This document shows, in pieces, positions 38,338-46,360 of a stretch of 64,000 bases of DNA. Each line of letters starts with the position of its first letter. Positions within the stretch are counted from its first letter, which is position 1. Position numbers and translations under genes: made by a program. Source of the DNA: Terriglobales bacterium (lineage in GTDB: Bacteria; Acidobacteriota; Terriglobia; Terriglobales; Acidobacteriaceae); assembly GCA_035651995.1 (NCBI GenBank), contig DASRER010000027.1, forward strand, positions 1 through 64,000. The letters run 5' to 3'. Under the pieces are notes generated by a model. That model did not search any database, was not told the DNA's origin, and saw only the letters and a program-made list of their open reading frames with translations.

Positions 38338-38392
38338 TAGAGCGGCGCCGAAGAGCAGTACCGGGTACCGGGTGGCAAGCACCGGTTGGTGG

Positions 38393-38420
38393 CAGGCGGC
38401 CCTGGGCCGCCTGTTCTTGT
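38393..38420 (+). terminator. Hairpin terminator after the 37123 gene
   Basis: CAGGCGGCC pairs with GGCCGCCTG across a 3-nt loop and is followed by TTCTTGTTG. The T-tract is weak. Confidence 0.5.
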
Positions 38421-38472
38421 TGAAATCGAGTTGAGCAGTTGACCTGGCGCCCTGCTGCGCCCCTCGACCCGG

Positions 38473-38502
38473 CAGAAAAACCGGCCTGCGCCGGTTTTTC
38501 TG
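38473..38502. terminator. Bidirectional intrinsic terminator between convergent genes
   Basis: A perfect 13-bp stem CAGAAAAACCGGC with a 4-nt loop contains five A on the left and five T on the right, so it serves both strands. It ends 29 bp from the stop of the M20 peptidase gene. Confidence 0.9.
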
Positions 38503-38530
38503 TTTCGCCCAGGGTGACCCGGAAGGGAGC

Positions 38531-39904
38531 TTACTCTTCTCCAACGATGTGGAAGAAGCGAATGATGCTCTCGATCCCGCGGTAGAAGTTCGGGATGTGG
38601 AACTTCTCGTTGGGGGCGTGCAGGTTGTCGTCCGGCAGGCCCATGCCCATCATCACGGATGGAATCCTGAGCACGTTGGCGAAGTCGGAGACCACCGGGA
38701 TCGAGCCGCCCGAGCGGATGAAGACCGTGTCTTTCTTGAACACCTCGTGCATCGCCTGCTTGGCGGCCCTCACGTAGCGATTCTCGGTGCCCACCACGAT
38801 GGCGGGGCCTTTGCTATGCACCTTGACGTTGAGCCTGATGCCCTTTGGCGTAAGCTTCTTCACATACTTGATGTACTTGCGCAGGATGTCGTCAGGGTCC
38901 TGGTCCGGCACCAGGCGCATGCTGATCTTCGCCGTGGCGCGCGCCGGGATAACGGTCTTGGCGCCGGCGCCGGTGAAACCGCCGGGCATGCCGTGGACCT
39001 CGAGCGTGGGCCGCGCCCAGGTGCGGTAGAGCACCGAGTATCCGGGCTCGCCGGTCAGCACGGTTGAGCCGACCTCCTTCTTGCGATACTGGTTTTCATT
39101 GAACGGCAGGCGCTTCCACGCCTTCAGTTCGTCGGCGCCGGGCTTTTTCACGCCTTTGTAGAAGCCGGGAATCAGAATGCGGCCCTTCGAGTCCTTCAGC
39201 TTGCTGATAACCTCCACCAGCGCGAAGAACGGATTGGGCGCCGCGCCGCCGTACATGCCCGAGTGCAGGTCGACCATCGGGCCTTGCGCCTCGATCTCGG
39301 TGTAGACCAGGCCGCGCAGCCCGACGCACAGAGTGGGCAGATTGGGCGCGAACAGCTCGGTGTCGGTGACCAGGGCGAAGTCGGCCTTCAGCCGCTCGCG
39401 GTTGCGCGGAATGTACGCGGCGATGGACTCGCCGCCCACTTCCTCTTCGCCCTCGATGAGCACCTTCACGTTGATGGGCAGCCTGCCGTCGGCCTTCATG
39501 AGGGCCTCGAAGGCCTTGAGCTGCATCCAGAGCTGGCCCTTGTCGTCGACCGCGCCGCGGGCGTAGAGGTTCTGGTTGCGCTCGGTGGGCTCGAACGGCG
39601 GCGTGAGCCATTCGTTCAGCGGGTCCGGCGGCTGGACATCATAGTGCGCATAGCAGAGCGCAGTGGGCTTGCCGGTGGCGTGCAGCCAGTCGGCGTAGAT
39701 GAGCGGGTGGCCCTGGGTGGGGATGAGCTCGACGTTCTCGAACCCGATGCGTTTGAGTTCGCTGGCAATGAAGTGCGCCGCGCGTTCCACGTCGCTCTTG
39801 TGCTGGGGCAGAGTGCTGACGCTGGGAATGCGAAGCAGGTCTTTCAGCTCGCTCAGGAAGCGCTGCTGGTTCTGCTGGGCGTAGCCGAGTGCGGCAGTGG
39901 ACAT
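38531..39904 (-). CDS. M20-family dipeptidase/peptidase
   Basis: This 457-residue metallopeptidase (CNDP-like branch of M20) cleaves di- or short peptides. Metal ligands are in 'LCYAHYDVQPPDPLNEW', 'LYARGAVDDKGQLW' (bridging Asp), 'LIEGEEEVGGES' (catalytic Glu pair), 'DFALVTDTE' and the C-terminal 'IPNFYRGIE' region. The dimerisation insert is present (about residues 195-370). No signal peptide is seen, so a cytoplasmic location is expected. A minus-strand TATACT (39957 region) is a candidate -10. Confidence 0.93.
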   Translation of the reverse strand: MSTAALGYAQQNQQRFLSELKDLLRIPSVSTLPQHKSDVERAAHFIASELKRIGFENVELIPTQGHPLIYADWLHATGKPTALCYAHYDVQPPDPLNEWLTPPFEPTERNQNLYARGAVDDKGQLWMQLKAFEALMKADGRLPINVKVLIEGEEEVGGESIAAYIPRNRERLKADFALVTDTELFAPNLPTLCVGLRGLVYTEIEAQGPMVDLHSGMYGGAAPNPFFALVEVISKLKDSKGRILIPGFYKGVKKPGADELKAWKRLPFNENQYRKKEVGSTVLTGEPGYSVLYRTWARPTLEVHGMPGGFTGAGAKTVIPARATAKISMRLVPDQDPDDILRKYIKYVKKLTPKGIRLNVKVHSKGPAIVVGTENRYVRAAKQAMHEVFKKDTVFIRSGGSIPVVSDFANVLRIPSVMMGMGLPDDNLHAPNEKFHIPNFYRGIESIIRFFHIVGEE

Positions 39905-40135
39905 GCACGGTCTCCGTGAAAGAGTGGTCGAAAAAGCAACAGCAAACCAATCAGTATAACCGCCACGGGCGGGTTGTTGGCCGCAGGGTCGAGACGGCGC
40001 GGGTTGGATGGGTCCCCAGACCTGGAGCGGCAGCTGGGGGCGACTTCCACAGGCTTGATTTGTTCAGGCGCAAGTTGACGCCACACCAAATTCAAAATCC
40101 GAGCGATGCTAGGGCACGTCAATTTTGGGAGCCTT

Positions 40136-40342
40136 ATGAAGGACACGCCGACCTGCCCGCATTGCCTGCAAGACGGCCTGCCACGCAACATGGCCGGCAA
40201 CTTCGCCCTTCCACGCACGTTTGTGTGTCTGCAATGCGGACACGTTGTTTCGGAAGAATCCGGCGCCCGCTGCCATTGCTTCAATTGCTGGCTGGCCCGG
40301 GCCGCTGTTTCGGAGCTGGTTGAGTTGCCACGCGCAAGTTGA
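40136..40342 (+). CDS. Small zinc-ribbon-like protein
   Basis: This 68-residue protein has paired cysteines: 'CPHCLQDG' near the start, 'FVCLQCGHVVSEE' in the middle and 'RCHCFNCWLA' at the end, giving three C-x2-C-type knuckles and at least one zinc site. GGGAG lies 6-8 bp before the ATG. Its composition differs from random reading of the same strand. Function unknown; a nucleic-acid- or protein-binding ribbon is a guess. Confidence 0.5.
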   Translation: MKDTPTCPHCLQDGLPRNMAGNFALPRTFVCLQCGHVVSEESGARCHCFNCWLARAAVSELVELPRAS

Positions 40343-40346
40343 AGGG

Positions 40347-40506
40347 TTACTCGGGATGGCTGACGGCGTTGTCCTGGATCAGGACCCAGCGCGGAGCACC
40401 GGGCTCGACCGCCAGCCGCGAGGACAGACCCGACAGCGGCGGCAAGTGACGCAAACAACAGCACGCAGGCGGGCTGCGCCTTGCGCCAGGCGCGCCACCA
40501 TTGCAA
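40347..40506 (-). pseudogene. Possible frameshifted small exported-protein gene
   Basis: A TTG start (GGAAG 8 bp upstream, TATACT near 40537) opens a signal-peptide-like frame, 'ACVLLFASLAAAVGSVLAAG'. It continues in that frame without sense, while the next frame over reads 'LAVEPGAPRWVLIQDN' to a TAA at 40347. One frameshift near 40420 would join them into a protein of about 53 residues. The evidence is compositional only. Confidence 0.25.
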
Positions 40507-40539
40507 CAGTGGCTTCCGTATCGTTACCAGTATAAGCAG

Positions 40540-40968
40540 CTAGTCTTCCGCAGCCTGTGGATAGGCGAACGCACGCGCCACCGGCGGGCTCAACAGGTAC
40601 CAGAGCAGCAAGGCGGAGATGGCCAGCCGCAGCGCGACCGCGATCAAGGCGACTGAGTCGTGCAGGCGGCCGGCCGCGAACAGGGCAACCACCAGTCCGG
40701 CACAGTTGAGGCCAAGGATCACGACGAGCAGCCGCCGGGCCCAGTTCCGCAGGCGCCACAAGCCGATGCCGATGAGGAGCTGGATCAGCGCGAGCAGGAG
40801 CACCGCCAGGCCCGCCAGCGGCCCGTGCAGGAACCAGTCCAGGCCGGTACCCACGGTGATGGCATTGCTAACCCGGCCGGTGAAGACCAGCACGCCCGCG
40901 GCAATCTGCACCGCCGCCGAAGCGAAGTTCAGAACCGCCAGCAGGGTGATGCCGAGCGGACGATTCAT
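40540..40968 (-). CDS. Small four-helix membrane protein
   Basis: The 142-residue protein has four hydrophobic segments ('[24 protein letters not shown]', '[22 protein letters not shown]', '[21 protein letters not shown]', '[22 protein letters not shown]'). The ATG lies in a 4-bp ATGA overlap with the methyltransferase stop, so translation is coupled. Similar small membrane proteins occur widely without assigned function. Confidence 0.75.
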   Translation of the reverse strand: MNRPLGITLLAVLNFASAAVQIAAGVLVFTGRVSNAITVGTGLDWFLHGPLAGLAVLLLALIQLLIGIGLWRLRNWARRLLVVILGLNCAGLVVALFAAGRLHDSVALIAVALRLAISALLLWYLLSPPVARAFAYPQAAED

Positions 40969-41780
40969 CGCGTGTCCTGGCCGTACGGGCGACGGGCGCA
41001 AATGAGCGAGTAGCTCAGGTCGCCCGAGCGGTAGGCATCAAGGATCACGTCAATTCCGGCGACGAAATCACGCACGCTGCGCGGCAGCAGCGCCACCACG
41101 GCAGCGGCGGCGCGCGCGCGCTCCCGGCAGATCTCCCACGTCCGGACGACGCGCGCGGTGAGGTCTTCGACGCGCAGCAGGCGCAGTCCGGCGTCGGTGA
41201 TTTGCAGTTCGTACCGCTGCGAGGTCAGCAGCTCGGGGCAGAGGAAAGCCTCGGCGACGGCGCGCACGCGCGGGCTGTCCATGTTTCCCGTCCAGGCCGC
41301 CAGCAGCAGCCTGCCTCCCGGCCGAAGGCTTGCGGCGGCGTTGCGAAAGTAGTCCGCCTTTCCGGTGAAGTGCTCGCTCGATTCCATCGTCCACACCAGG
41401 TCAAAGGCGGAGCGGGGAAAACTCCACGACTCGGCGTCGGCGACTTCGAAAGTGCACAGCGAGTCGAACCCGGCGCGCCGGGCGTTGTCGCGGGCAAGGC
41501 TGGCCTGTTTCTGGCTGAGTGTGAGCCCGTGCACGCGGCAGCCGTACCGTTGCGCCAGGTAGGCGGCCGTGCCGCCGTGTCCGCAGCCGACGTCGAGCAC
41601 GTGCTCTGCCTTGGACAGGTCGAGCAGCGCGCAGCAGTGGTCGAGCAGCGCGATCTGCGCCTGCTCCGGCGATTCCGTGCCGGTATGGAACAGCCCGTGA
41701 TGGATGTGGTCGCCCCAGAACGTCCGGTAGATGAGCGCCAGCGAATCGTAGTGCTCGCGGACTTGTTCGGCGGTGGCCAT
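40965..41780 (-). CDS. SAM-dependent methyltransferase (tocopherol/cyclopropane-synthase-like)
   Basis: This 271-residue class I methyltransferase has the SAM motif '[21 protein letters not shown]', followed by '[20 protein letters not shown]' (acidic loop replaced by Thr-Leu-Ser) and '[13 protein letters not shown]'. The start '[24 protein letters not shown]' is typical of gamma-tocopherol or sterol-type small-molecule methyltransferases. Its ATG shares one base with the thiO stop (TGATG), so the genes are translated together. The substrate is unknown; a quinone, tocopherol-like lipid or small amine are options. Confidence 0.85.
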   Translation of the reverse strand: MATAEQVREHYDSLALIYRTFWGDHIHHGLFHTGTESPEQAQIALLDHCCALLDLSKAEHVLDVGCGHGGTAAYLAQRYGCRVHGLTLSQKQASLARDNARRAGFDSLCTFEVADAESWSFPRSAFDLVWTMESSEHFTGKADYFRNAAASLRPGGRLLLAAWTGNMDSPRVRAVAEAFLCPELLTSQRYELQITDAGLRLLRVEDLTARVVRTWEICRERARAAAAVVALLPRSVRDFVAGIDVILDAYRSGDLSYSLICARRPYGQDTR

Positions 41781-42832
41781 CAGCAGGCAAACCTCGCGGG
41801 AGAAAACGCGGTGATGTCGAGTTCCGTGGGCGTGCCGGCGATGACTTGCGCCAGCACCCGGGCCGTGACCGGCGCCAGCAGGATACCGTTGCGGAAGTGG
41901 CCGGTGGCGGCAAAATATCGGGGCAGCGATGTGGCGCCCAGGATCGGCAGCCCATCAGGCGTGCCGGGGCGCAGACCCGCCCACGCTTCCAGGATGCGCG
42001 CTTCGCCGAGCGACGGAACCAGGTTGGCCGCGGACTGGTGCATGCGCTGGATGACGGCGGGGTCGACGCGCTTGTCGAAACCGGCGTCTTCCACGGTGGC
42101 GCCGATCAGCACGCGGCCATCGCTGCGCGGCACAAGATAGATGTTTTCGCCGCGGATCGCATGCGTGAGCAAGCCGGGCGCGGCCACGCTGAGCATCTGG
42201 CCCTTCTTCGGCAAGGTGGGAAATGCAATGGGCGCAAGCTGACCTGCCCACGCGCCGCCGCAGTTCACAACCGATTGCGCGGCATAGAACGCCCGCGTGG
42301 TGCGCACGCCGGCTGCGCGTCCGCCCTGCGCTTCGACGCTCGTGACCTGGGCGCCGGAGGCAATCTCCACGCCGCGGCGCCGCGCCGCTGCCGCAGCCGC
42401 CGAAGAGAGCGCGCGATTGTCCACCGTCTGCTCTTCAAGAAAAACGGCCGGTCCGGACGTCGCCACCAGGCGCGGCTCCAGCTTGTGCAGTTCGTCGGCC
42501 GCAAGCTCGCGCGCCGCACACGGCGACGGTTCGCCGTGGCGGAAGAAAGCAATCGTGCCCTGGCGGCGGAAGTCCACGCGATGTCCCGATTCGTCTTCCA
42601 GTTCACGCACAAAGCCGGGATACAGGCGGGCCGAAGCGAAGCAGATTTCCTGCATTTCCGGCGGCGTTTCCGGATCGCAGAAGGCGAGCATGCCGGCGGC
42701 GGCGTGCGAAGACTCGCGCCCGGGCTCGCCGCGCTCGAGCAGCACCACGCTCGCGCCCTGGCGGCGCAGTTCAAGCGCCAGGGAGAGTCCGATGATGCCG
42801 CCGCCGATGATGGCCACGTCGTGAGCTTTCAC
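41780..42832 (-). CDS. thiO: Glycine oxidase ThiO (FAD-dependent)
   Basis: ThiO oxidises glycine to iminoglycine, the aerobic source of the C-N unit of the thiazole ring of thiamine. The 350-residue protein has the dinucleotide-binding motif '[30 protein letters not shown]', the 'SHAAAGMLA' FAD-contact motif, and the C-terminal '[18 protein letters not shown]' and '[14 protein letters not shown]' motifs of DAAO-type ThiO. No thiG, thiS or thiE lies nearby, and the downstream genes are a methyltransferase and a membrane protein. A more general D-amino-acid or sarcosine oxidase role is possible. Confidence 0.87.
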   Translation of the reverse strand: MKAHDVAIIGGGIIGLSLALELRRQGASVVLLERGEPGRESSHAAAGMLAFCDPETPPEMQEICFASARLYPGFVRELEDESGHRVDFRRQGTIAFFRHGEPSPCAARELAADELHKLEPRLVATSGPAVFLEEQTVDNRALSSAAAAAARRRGVEIASGAQVTSVEAQGGRAAGVRTTRAFYAAQSVVNCGGAWAGQLAPIAFPTLPKKGQMLSVAAPGLLTHAIRGENIYLVPRSDGRVLIGATVEDAGFDKRVDPAVIQRMHQSAANLVPSLGEARILEAWAGLRPGTPDGLPILGATSLPRYFAATGHFRNGILLAPVTARVLAQVIAGTPTELDITAFSPARFAC

Positions 42833-42900
42833 ACGAACGTCCTCAGGCGATTGTAAGTGCTGGCGCGGCCTGCGGACCCGCTTGCCGGAGTCGGGAGAGC

Positions 42901-43569
42901 TTACGGATTGCCGTCGCCGCGGACGTCGCTGGCGCGCGCCCCGTCATTGACCAGGCGCGAGTGCACCACCAGGCGCTCGGGCGCCGGACCGATGTAGTAC
43001 GTGGGATAGCAGGTGATCAAAGTGAGCTCGGGATCACGCGTGGGCTTCAGCACCGAGACGTCGTCGGGATCAACAACCCGCTTGCCGGTTACGGCGTACT
43101 TGTACGTGTTGCCGCCGCGGCGCAGCTCGATGACGTCACCGCGGTCGAGCTCGTAGATGTGGCGAAAGAATGTGTCGCGATGTGCGGTGATGACGGCATT
43201 GCCGGGCTCGCCGGGCCAGGCGGTGGAAGAGACGTGTCCGGGGCCGATGAGAAGCTGCTTGCGTGATGTGCCGTCGACGACGACCGCATCAAGGTTGATC
43301 TTGGGGATGGAAAGCCGCGTGAGCGCGCGGGCGACGGGCATCGCTGTACTCGTCGCGGCCGAGGATTGCTGCTGCTCCTGCCATTCGCGCGCCAGCCGGT
43401 GCTGCTCGCGCAGCATGATTCCGTACTGGGCCGCTACATATAGCAGCAGCATTACGCCAATCGTCATGAGCGAGTACGGCAGGGCGAGGCGAAACGAAAG
43501 GCGAGAGAAGCGAGTTCGCAACTCGCGCGCGAGATCTGGGGCAGGCGGCAGCTGGGCAGGCATCTCCAT
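42901..43569 (-). CDS. Class D-like sortase
   Basis: This 222-residue membrane-anchored transpeptidase has an N-terminal helix ('LALPYSLMTIGVMLLLYVAAQYG'). The sortase domain (about 85-205) has 'LSIPKINLDAVVVDG', catalytic His in 'NAVITAHRDTFF', catalytic Cys in 'LTLITCYPTYYIG' (TLxTC motif) and Arg in 'APERLVVHS'. It cleaves a C-terminal sorting signal and links the substrate to an amine acceptor. The gene just upstream encodes a protein ending in a sorting-type tail. In a diderm, what the substrate is joined to is not known. Confidence 0.93.
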   Translation of the reverse strand: MEMPAQLPPAPDLARELRTRFSRLSFRLALPYSLMTIGVMLLLYVAAQYGIMLREQHRLAREWQEQQQSSAATSTAMPVARALTRLSIPKINLDAVVVDGTSRKQLLIGPGHVSSTAWPGEPGNAVITAHRDTFFRHIYELDRGDVIELRRGGNTYKYAVTGKRVVDPDDVSVLKPTRDPELTLITCYPTYYIGPAPERLVVHSRLVNDGARASDVRGDGNP

Positions 43570-43649
43570 GTCAGTCCCGATGCGGGCTTCGACTACCTGA
43601 GTTTTGATGCGGAATTCAGGGTCTCAGGCGGGCAGATCGCGCGGCGGGC

Positions 43650-44195
43650 TTAGCGCGTTTTGAGGGCGGAGGCGAGGCCGCCAACCAGCGCCCCAAAACC
43701 GATGATGGAGATCAACGGTAGCGGGCTGCTCGCGCCGGGCAGGTTGTCCTGCTGAGGCGGGCCGGCAGGAGAGCTGGCGTTCCGCACGTTGCTCGGCGGG
43801 CCGCCACTGCTGGCCGGGGCAGAAGCGCGCTCGGGCTGATCGGGCGCGGTGGTGAACTGGACCTCAGCGCGTGAACCTTGCACGGGGATGCGGTTGGCGT
43901 CCACCACTTCCACGGCGAGCGTGTGATTGCCGGCGGTGAGCCCGGTGAATTCGTACCGCGTGTCACGCGTGATGATGGGATCGCGCTCATCGAGGCGAAG
44001 CTGGAACTCCGGCGTGCTCGTGCCGGTGCTGCCCGCGCTCGCCAACACATACTGCACGGCGACGACGGACTGCGTCAGCTTCTGACCGGCCTGCGGCGCC
44101 AGGATCCGCACGCCCACAGGGGCCTGCGCCGTCTGCGCGGCGAGGACGACTGCGAGACCCAGGACGAGCGCAACCGCGACACAAAATCGCTTCAT
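43650..44195 (-). CDS. Predicted sortase substrate with LPGAS-type C-terminal signal
   Basis: The 181-residue protein has a signal peptide (residues 1-21, ending VLAAQTAQ). A beta-rich domain follows ('GVRILAPQAGQKLTQSVVAVQYV', 'FTGLTAGNHTLAVEVVDANRIPVQG'), an Ig-like fold by eye. A Pro/Ser-rich linker follows. The last 30 residues are LPGASSPLPL, a hydrophobic stretch 'ISIIGFGALVGGLASAL' and a basic KTR end. This is the tripartite sortase signal. The adjacent sortase on the same strand, 80 bp downstream, is the expected partner. I chose ATG; TTG one codon earlier is possible. Confidence 0.8.
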   Translation of the reverse strand: MKRFCVAVALVLGLAVVLAAQTAQAPVGVRILAPQAGQKLTQSVVAVQYVLASAGSTGTSTPEFQLRLDERDPIITRDTRYEFTGLTAGNHTLAVEVVDANRIPVQGSRAEVQFTTAPDQPERASAPASSGGPPSNVRNASSPAGPPQQDNLPGASSPLPLISIIGFGALVGGLASALKTR

Positions 44196-44647
44196 CAACT
44201 CAGTCTTTCCTTAGCAGCACCCGCACTCCACACCTGAGCACGCGGATGATACAAAATGGCCTCGCGACTCCGTGGCCAACACAGCTGCCGGGCCGGTGCT
44301 GCCCGGGCGTAAACAGCTGATTTCCTTCGACCACCAGAGCGCGGCAGGTTGCAAGATGCGCGCCGGGGAACGATCTCGTGTCATAACAAAGAGCAATTCA
44401 GTGGCCCAAAGCTGCTCGCGAAAGGAAGCGACGCGCGGCCCGCGCTCGCGTGAAATGCCGCGTCAGGCGCGGTCCCGAGCGGTCCGCGGCTTTGTCCAGG
44501 TGCTCTGATTATACGAATGGTGCCCAGCGCTGTCTGTGACCCGAAGACCTTAACCCGCTCTCGTTGCCTGGGCCGGCGGCGAAAATTGACACTCTGCCGT
44601 TTCTGCTGAACAATGAGCGGCAACTCACAACAGGAAGGCAAAACCAG
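44196..44647. promoter_or_regulatory. Divergent control region with two facing sigma-70-like promoters
   Basis: The spacer separates the sortase-substrate gene from the coiled-coil gene. Minus strand: CAGACA (44536-44531), 17 bp, TATAAT (44513-44508); a transcript would have a leader of about 300 nt before the ATG at 44195. Plus strand: TTGACA (44586-44591), 17 bp, AACAAT (44609-44614); this leads to the ATG at 44648 with AGGAAGG upstream. Apart from these I see nothing else in the spacer. Confidence 0.45.
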
Positions 44648-45505
44648 ATGGACCAGGAACCAAACGTGGAATCCGTCTCTTACGAAGAAGAGCCGCGGGC
44701 CGAAAGCGGCGGCGCCATGCGCAAGGTGCTGCTGGTGGTGGGGGTGCTCTATGTAGCCGCCTCGCTCTACCTGTTGTTTGAGACGCGCAGCTCGCTGGAG
44801 AAAGCCCAGCAACAGCAGGCCGCCACCGAGGCGCAAGTGAAGGCGTTGGCCGACCGTGTCACCGCCACCCGCAGCGAATTGAAGGCCGACTCGCAGGCGC
44901 TGGCCGAGCAGATCGGCATGACGCAGAAAGACCTCGCCAGCCGCGCCGCCGCCCTCCAGCGGCAGCAGCGCGAGGCCGAGAGCCGCCTCTCAGCCGAGAC
45001 CAAGCAGCAGTTGAGCAGCGTGACCGGTGAAGTGGCCGGCGTGAAAACGGACGTCGGCAATGTGAAGACCGACGTCGCTGCGACCAAGGCCGACCTGGAG
45101 TCGGCGAAGGCGAAGCTGGAGCGCGCCATCGGCGACCTCGGCATTCAGAGCGGCCTGATTGCCCACACGCGCGACGAGCTGGAAATCTTGAAGCATCGGG
45201 GCGACAGGAATTACTACGAGTTCAACCTGGCAAAGAACAGCAAGTCGGCCACGCCGGTCGGGACCATCAGCCTGCAGTTGAAGAAGACCGACCCAAAGAA
45301 GGGCAGGTACACCTTGAACGTGCTGGCCGACGATCGCACCATTGAGAAGAAGGACCGCAACCTGAACGAGCCGATCCAGTTTTATTCAGGACGCGACCGC
45401 CAGCTCTACGAGATCGTGGTCTTCACCATCGACAAGGACAAGGTCGCCGGCTACCTGAGCACGCCGAAGGGTTCGCCAACGCCGATTGAGACGGGAAGGA
45501 ATTAA
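44648..45505 (+). CDS. Membrane-anchored coiled-coil protein
   Basis: The protein has 285 residues. An acidic N-terminus (1-24) is followed by one transmembrane helix ('VLLVVGVLYVAASLYLLF', 27-45) and a long coiled coil (about 48-190, with 'KTDVGNVKTDVAATKADLESAKAKL' repeats). The C-terminal 90 residues form a beta-rich domain ('NYYEFNLAKNSKSATPVGTISLQLKKTD', 'QLYEIVVFTIDKDKVAGYL'). Topology with the coil outside the cytoplasm is inferred. I do not recognise the family; related proteins seem frequent in Acidobacteria. The start has a good ribosome binding site and a TTGACA promoter upstream. Confidence 0.75.
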   Translation: MDQEPNVESVSYEEEPRAESGGAMRKVLLVVGVLYVAASLYLLFETRSSLEKAQQQQAATEAQVKALADRVTATRSELKADSQALAEQIGMTQKDLASRAAALQRQQREAESRLSAETKQQLSSVTGEVAGVKTDVGNVKTDVAATKADLESAKAKLERAIGDLGIQSGLIAHTRDELEILKHRGDRNYYEFNLAKNSKSATPVGTISLQLKKTDPKKGRYTLNVLADDRTIEKKDRNLNEPIQFYSGRDRQLYEIVVFTIDKDKVAGYLSTPKGSPTPIETGRN

Positions 45506-45508
45506 CGT

Positions 45509-45635
45509 CGGACCGCTGAGGCGCGGAGAAACCGACGGCACAAGGCAAGGAGCGCTTCACAGCGCGGTTTTGCCTGTGCCTTTTACTTTTTCCTTTGCCT
45601 TCTCGCTCCGCGCCTCCGGGTCTGCGCGGTGCGGT
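45509..45635. repeat. Fold-back element with nested GAGGCGCGGAG and AAGGCAAAGG arms
   Basis: The outer arms are GGACCGCTGAGGCGCGGAG and the near inverse CTCCGCGCCTCCGGG...GGTGCGGTC. The inner arms are CACAAGGCAAGGAG and GCCTTTTACTTTTTCCTTTGCC. Heptad spacing is clear in the right inner arm. The element fills a convergent spacer. Confidence 0.65.
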
Positions 45636-46240
45636 CATTTTTTCTCGGCAAAGCTGATCGCCCGCTCATCATACGGCTCCACGCTGACCGTCAGTGACTG
45701 GCGGGCATCGAAGTCCTGCTTACTCACGGGAAATGCAACGATCATCGTGCCGGTCACCGCTTTTCCCGGTTGGACCTGCGTTTCCGGCTTCAGCGCCTCG
45801 CCGGCGTGGGCGCGCAGGTCGGGGAAACCCTGGAAGTAGCGCTCATAGTCGACGGCGCTGGCCGGCTCGTCGGTTGATTCCTTGCCGCCAGCCTTGAGTG
45901 TCGCTTTCAGGTTCTTCACGTACAGCAGCTTCTTCGAATCGTTGCGTACCGTCACCTGGATGGCGGCGAGGACGTTTGCCTTGTCGGCGGTTTCCACCGC
46001 GAAGACCTGGTCCACCGTGCCGGAAGCTACCGGCTGGTAGCGGGTGAACCAGCTCACGACGGCCACCAGGATGAGGAAAATGCCGATGCCCACCGCCACG
46101 ATCCGCAACGGCGGCAGCGTCCACCTGGCGCGGTCCATTTCCTCGGTCATGGGAATGTGGCCGAAGTCGGGAGGCGGCGCCTCCTGCCTGGGTGGCTGCT
46201 TCGTCGCCGGGGTTCGATTCTGCTTGGCCGGTTCTGCCAT
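45635..46240 (-). CDS. Single-pass membrane protein, DUF2393-like
   Basis: The protein has 201 residues with GGAGG 5 bp before the ATG. A Pro-rich cytoplasmic start (1-48) precedes one transmembrane helix ('RIVAVGIGIFLILVAVVSWF', about 50-70). The extracytoplasmic part is an Ig-like beta domain ('KANVLAAIQVTVRNDSKKLLYVKNLKATLKAG', 'VQPGKAVTGTMIVAFPVS'). The pattern resembles DUF2393/FxLD-type domains, but I am not certain. The gene stands alone between a repeat element and polX. Confidence 0.65.
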   Translation of the reverse strand: MAEPAKQNRTPATKQPPRQEAPPPDFGHIPMTEEMDRARWTLPPLRIVAVGIGIFLILVAVVSWFTRYQPVASGTVDQVFAVETADKANVLAAIQVTVRNDSKKLLYVKNLKATLKAGGKESTDEPASAVDYERYFQGFPDLRAHAGEALKPETQVQPGKAVTGTMIVAFPVSKQDFDARQSLTVSVEPYDERAISFAEKK

Positions 46241-46360
46241 GTCGTCCTCCGATGTGCCTGAATAGATGCTCGTTACGCAGCCCGTGCTGGCAGCCCGTTC
46301 CCGCGTTAGCGCCGCAAAGAACACGGCGCGGAACACGGGGCGCCGCGCCTTGTTCGCCGC

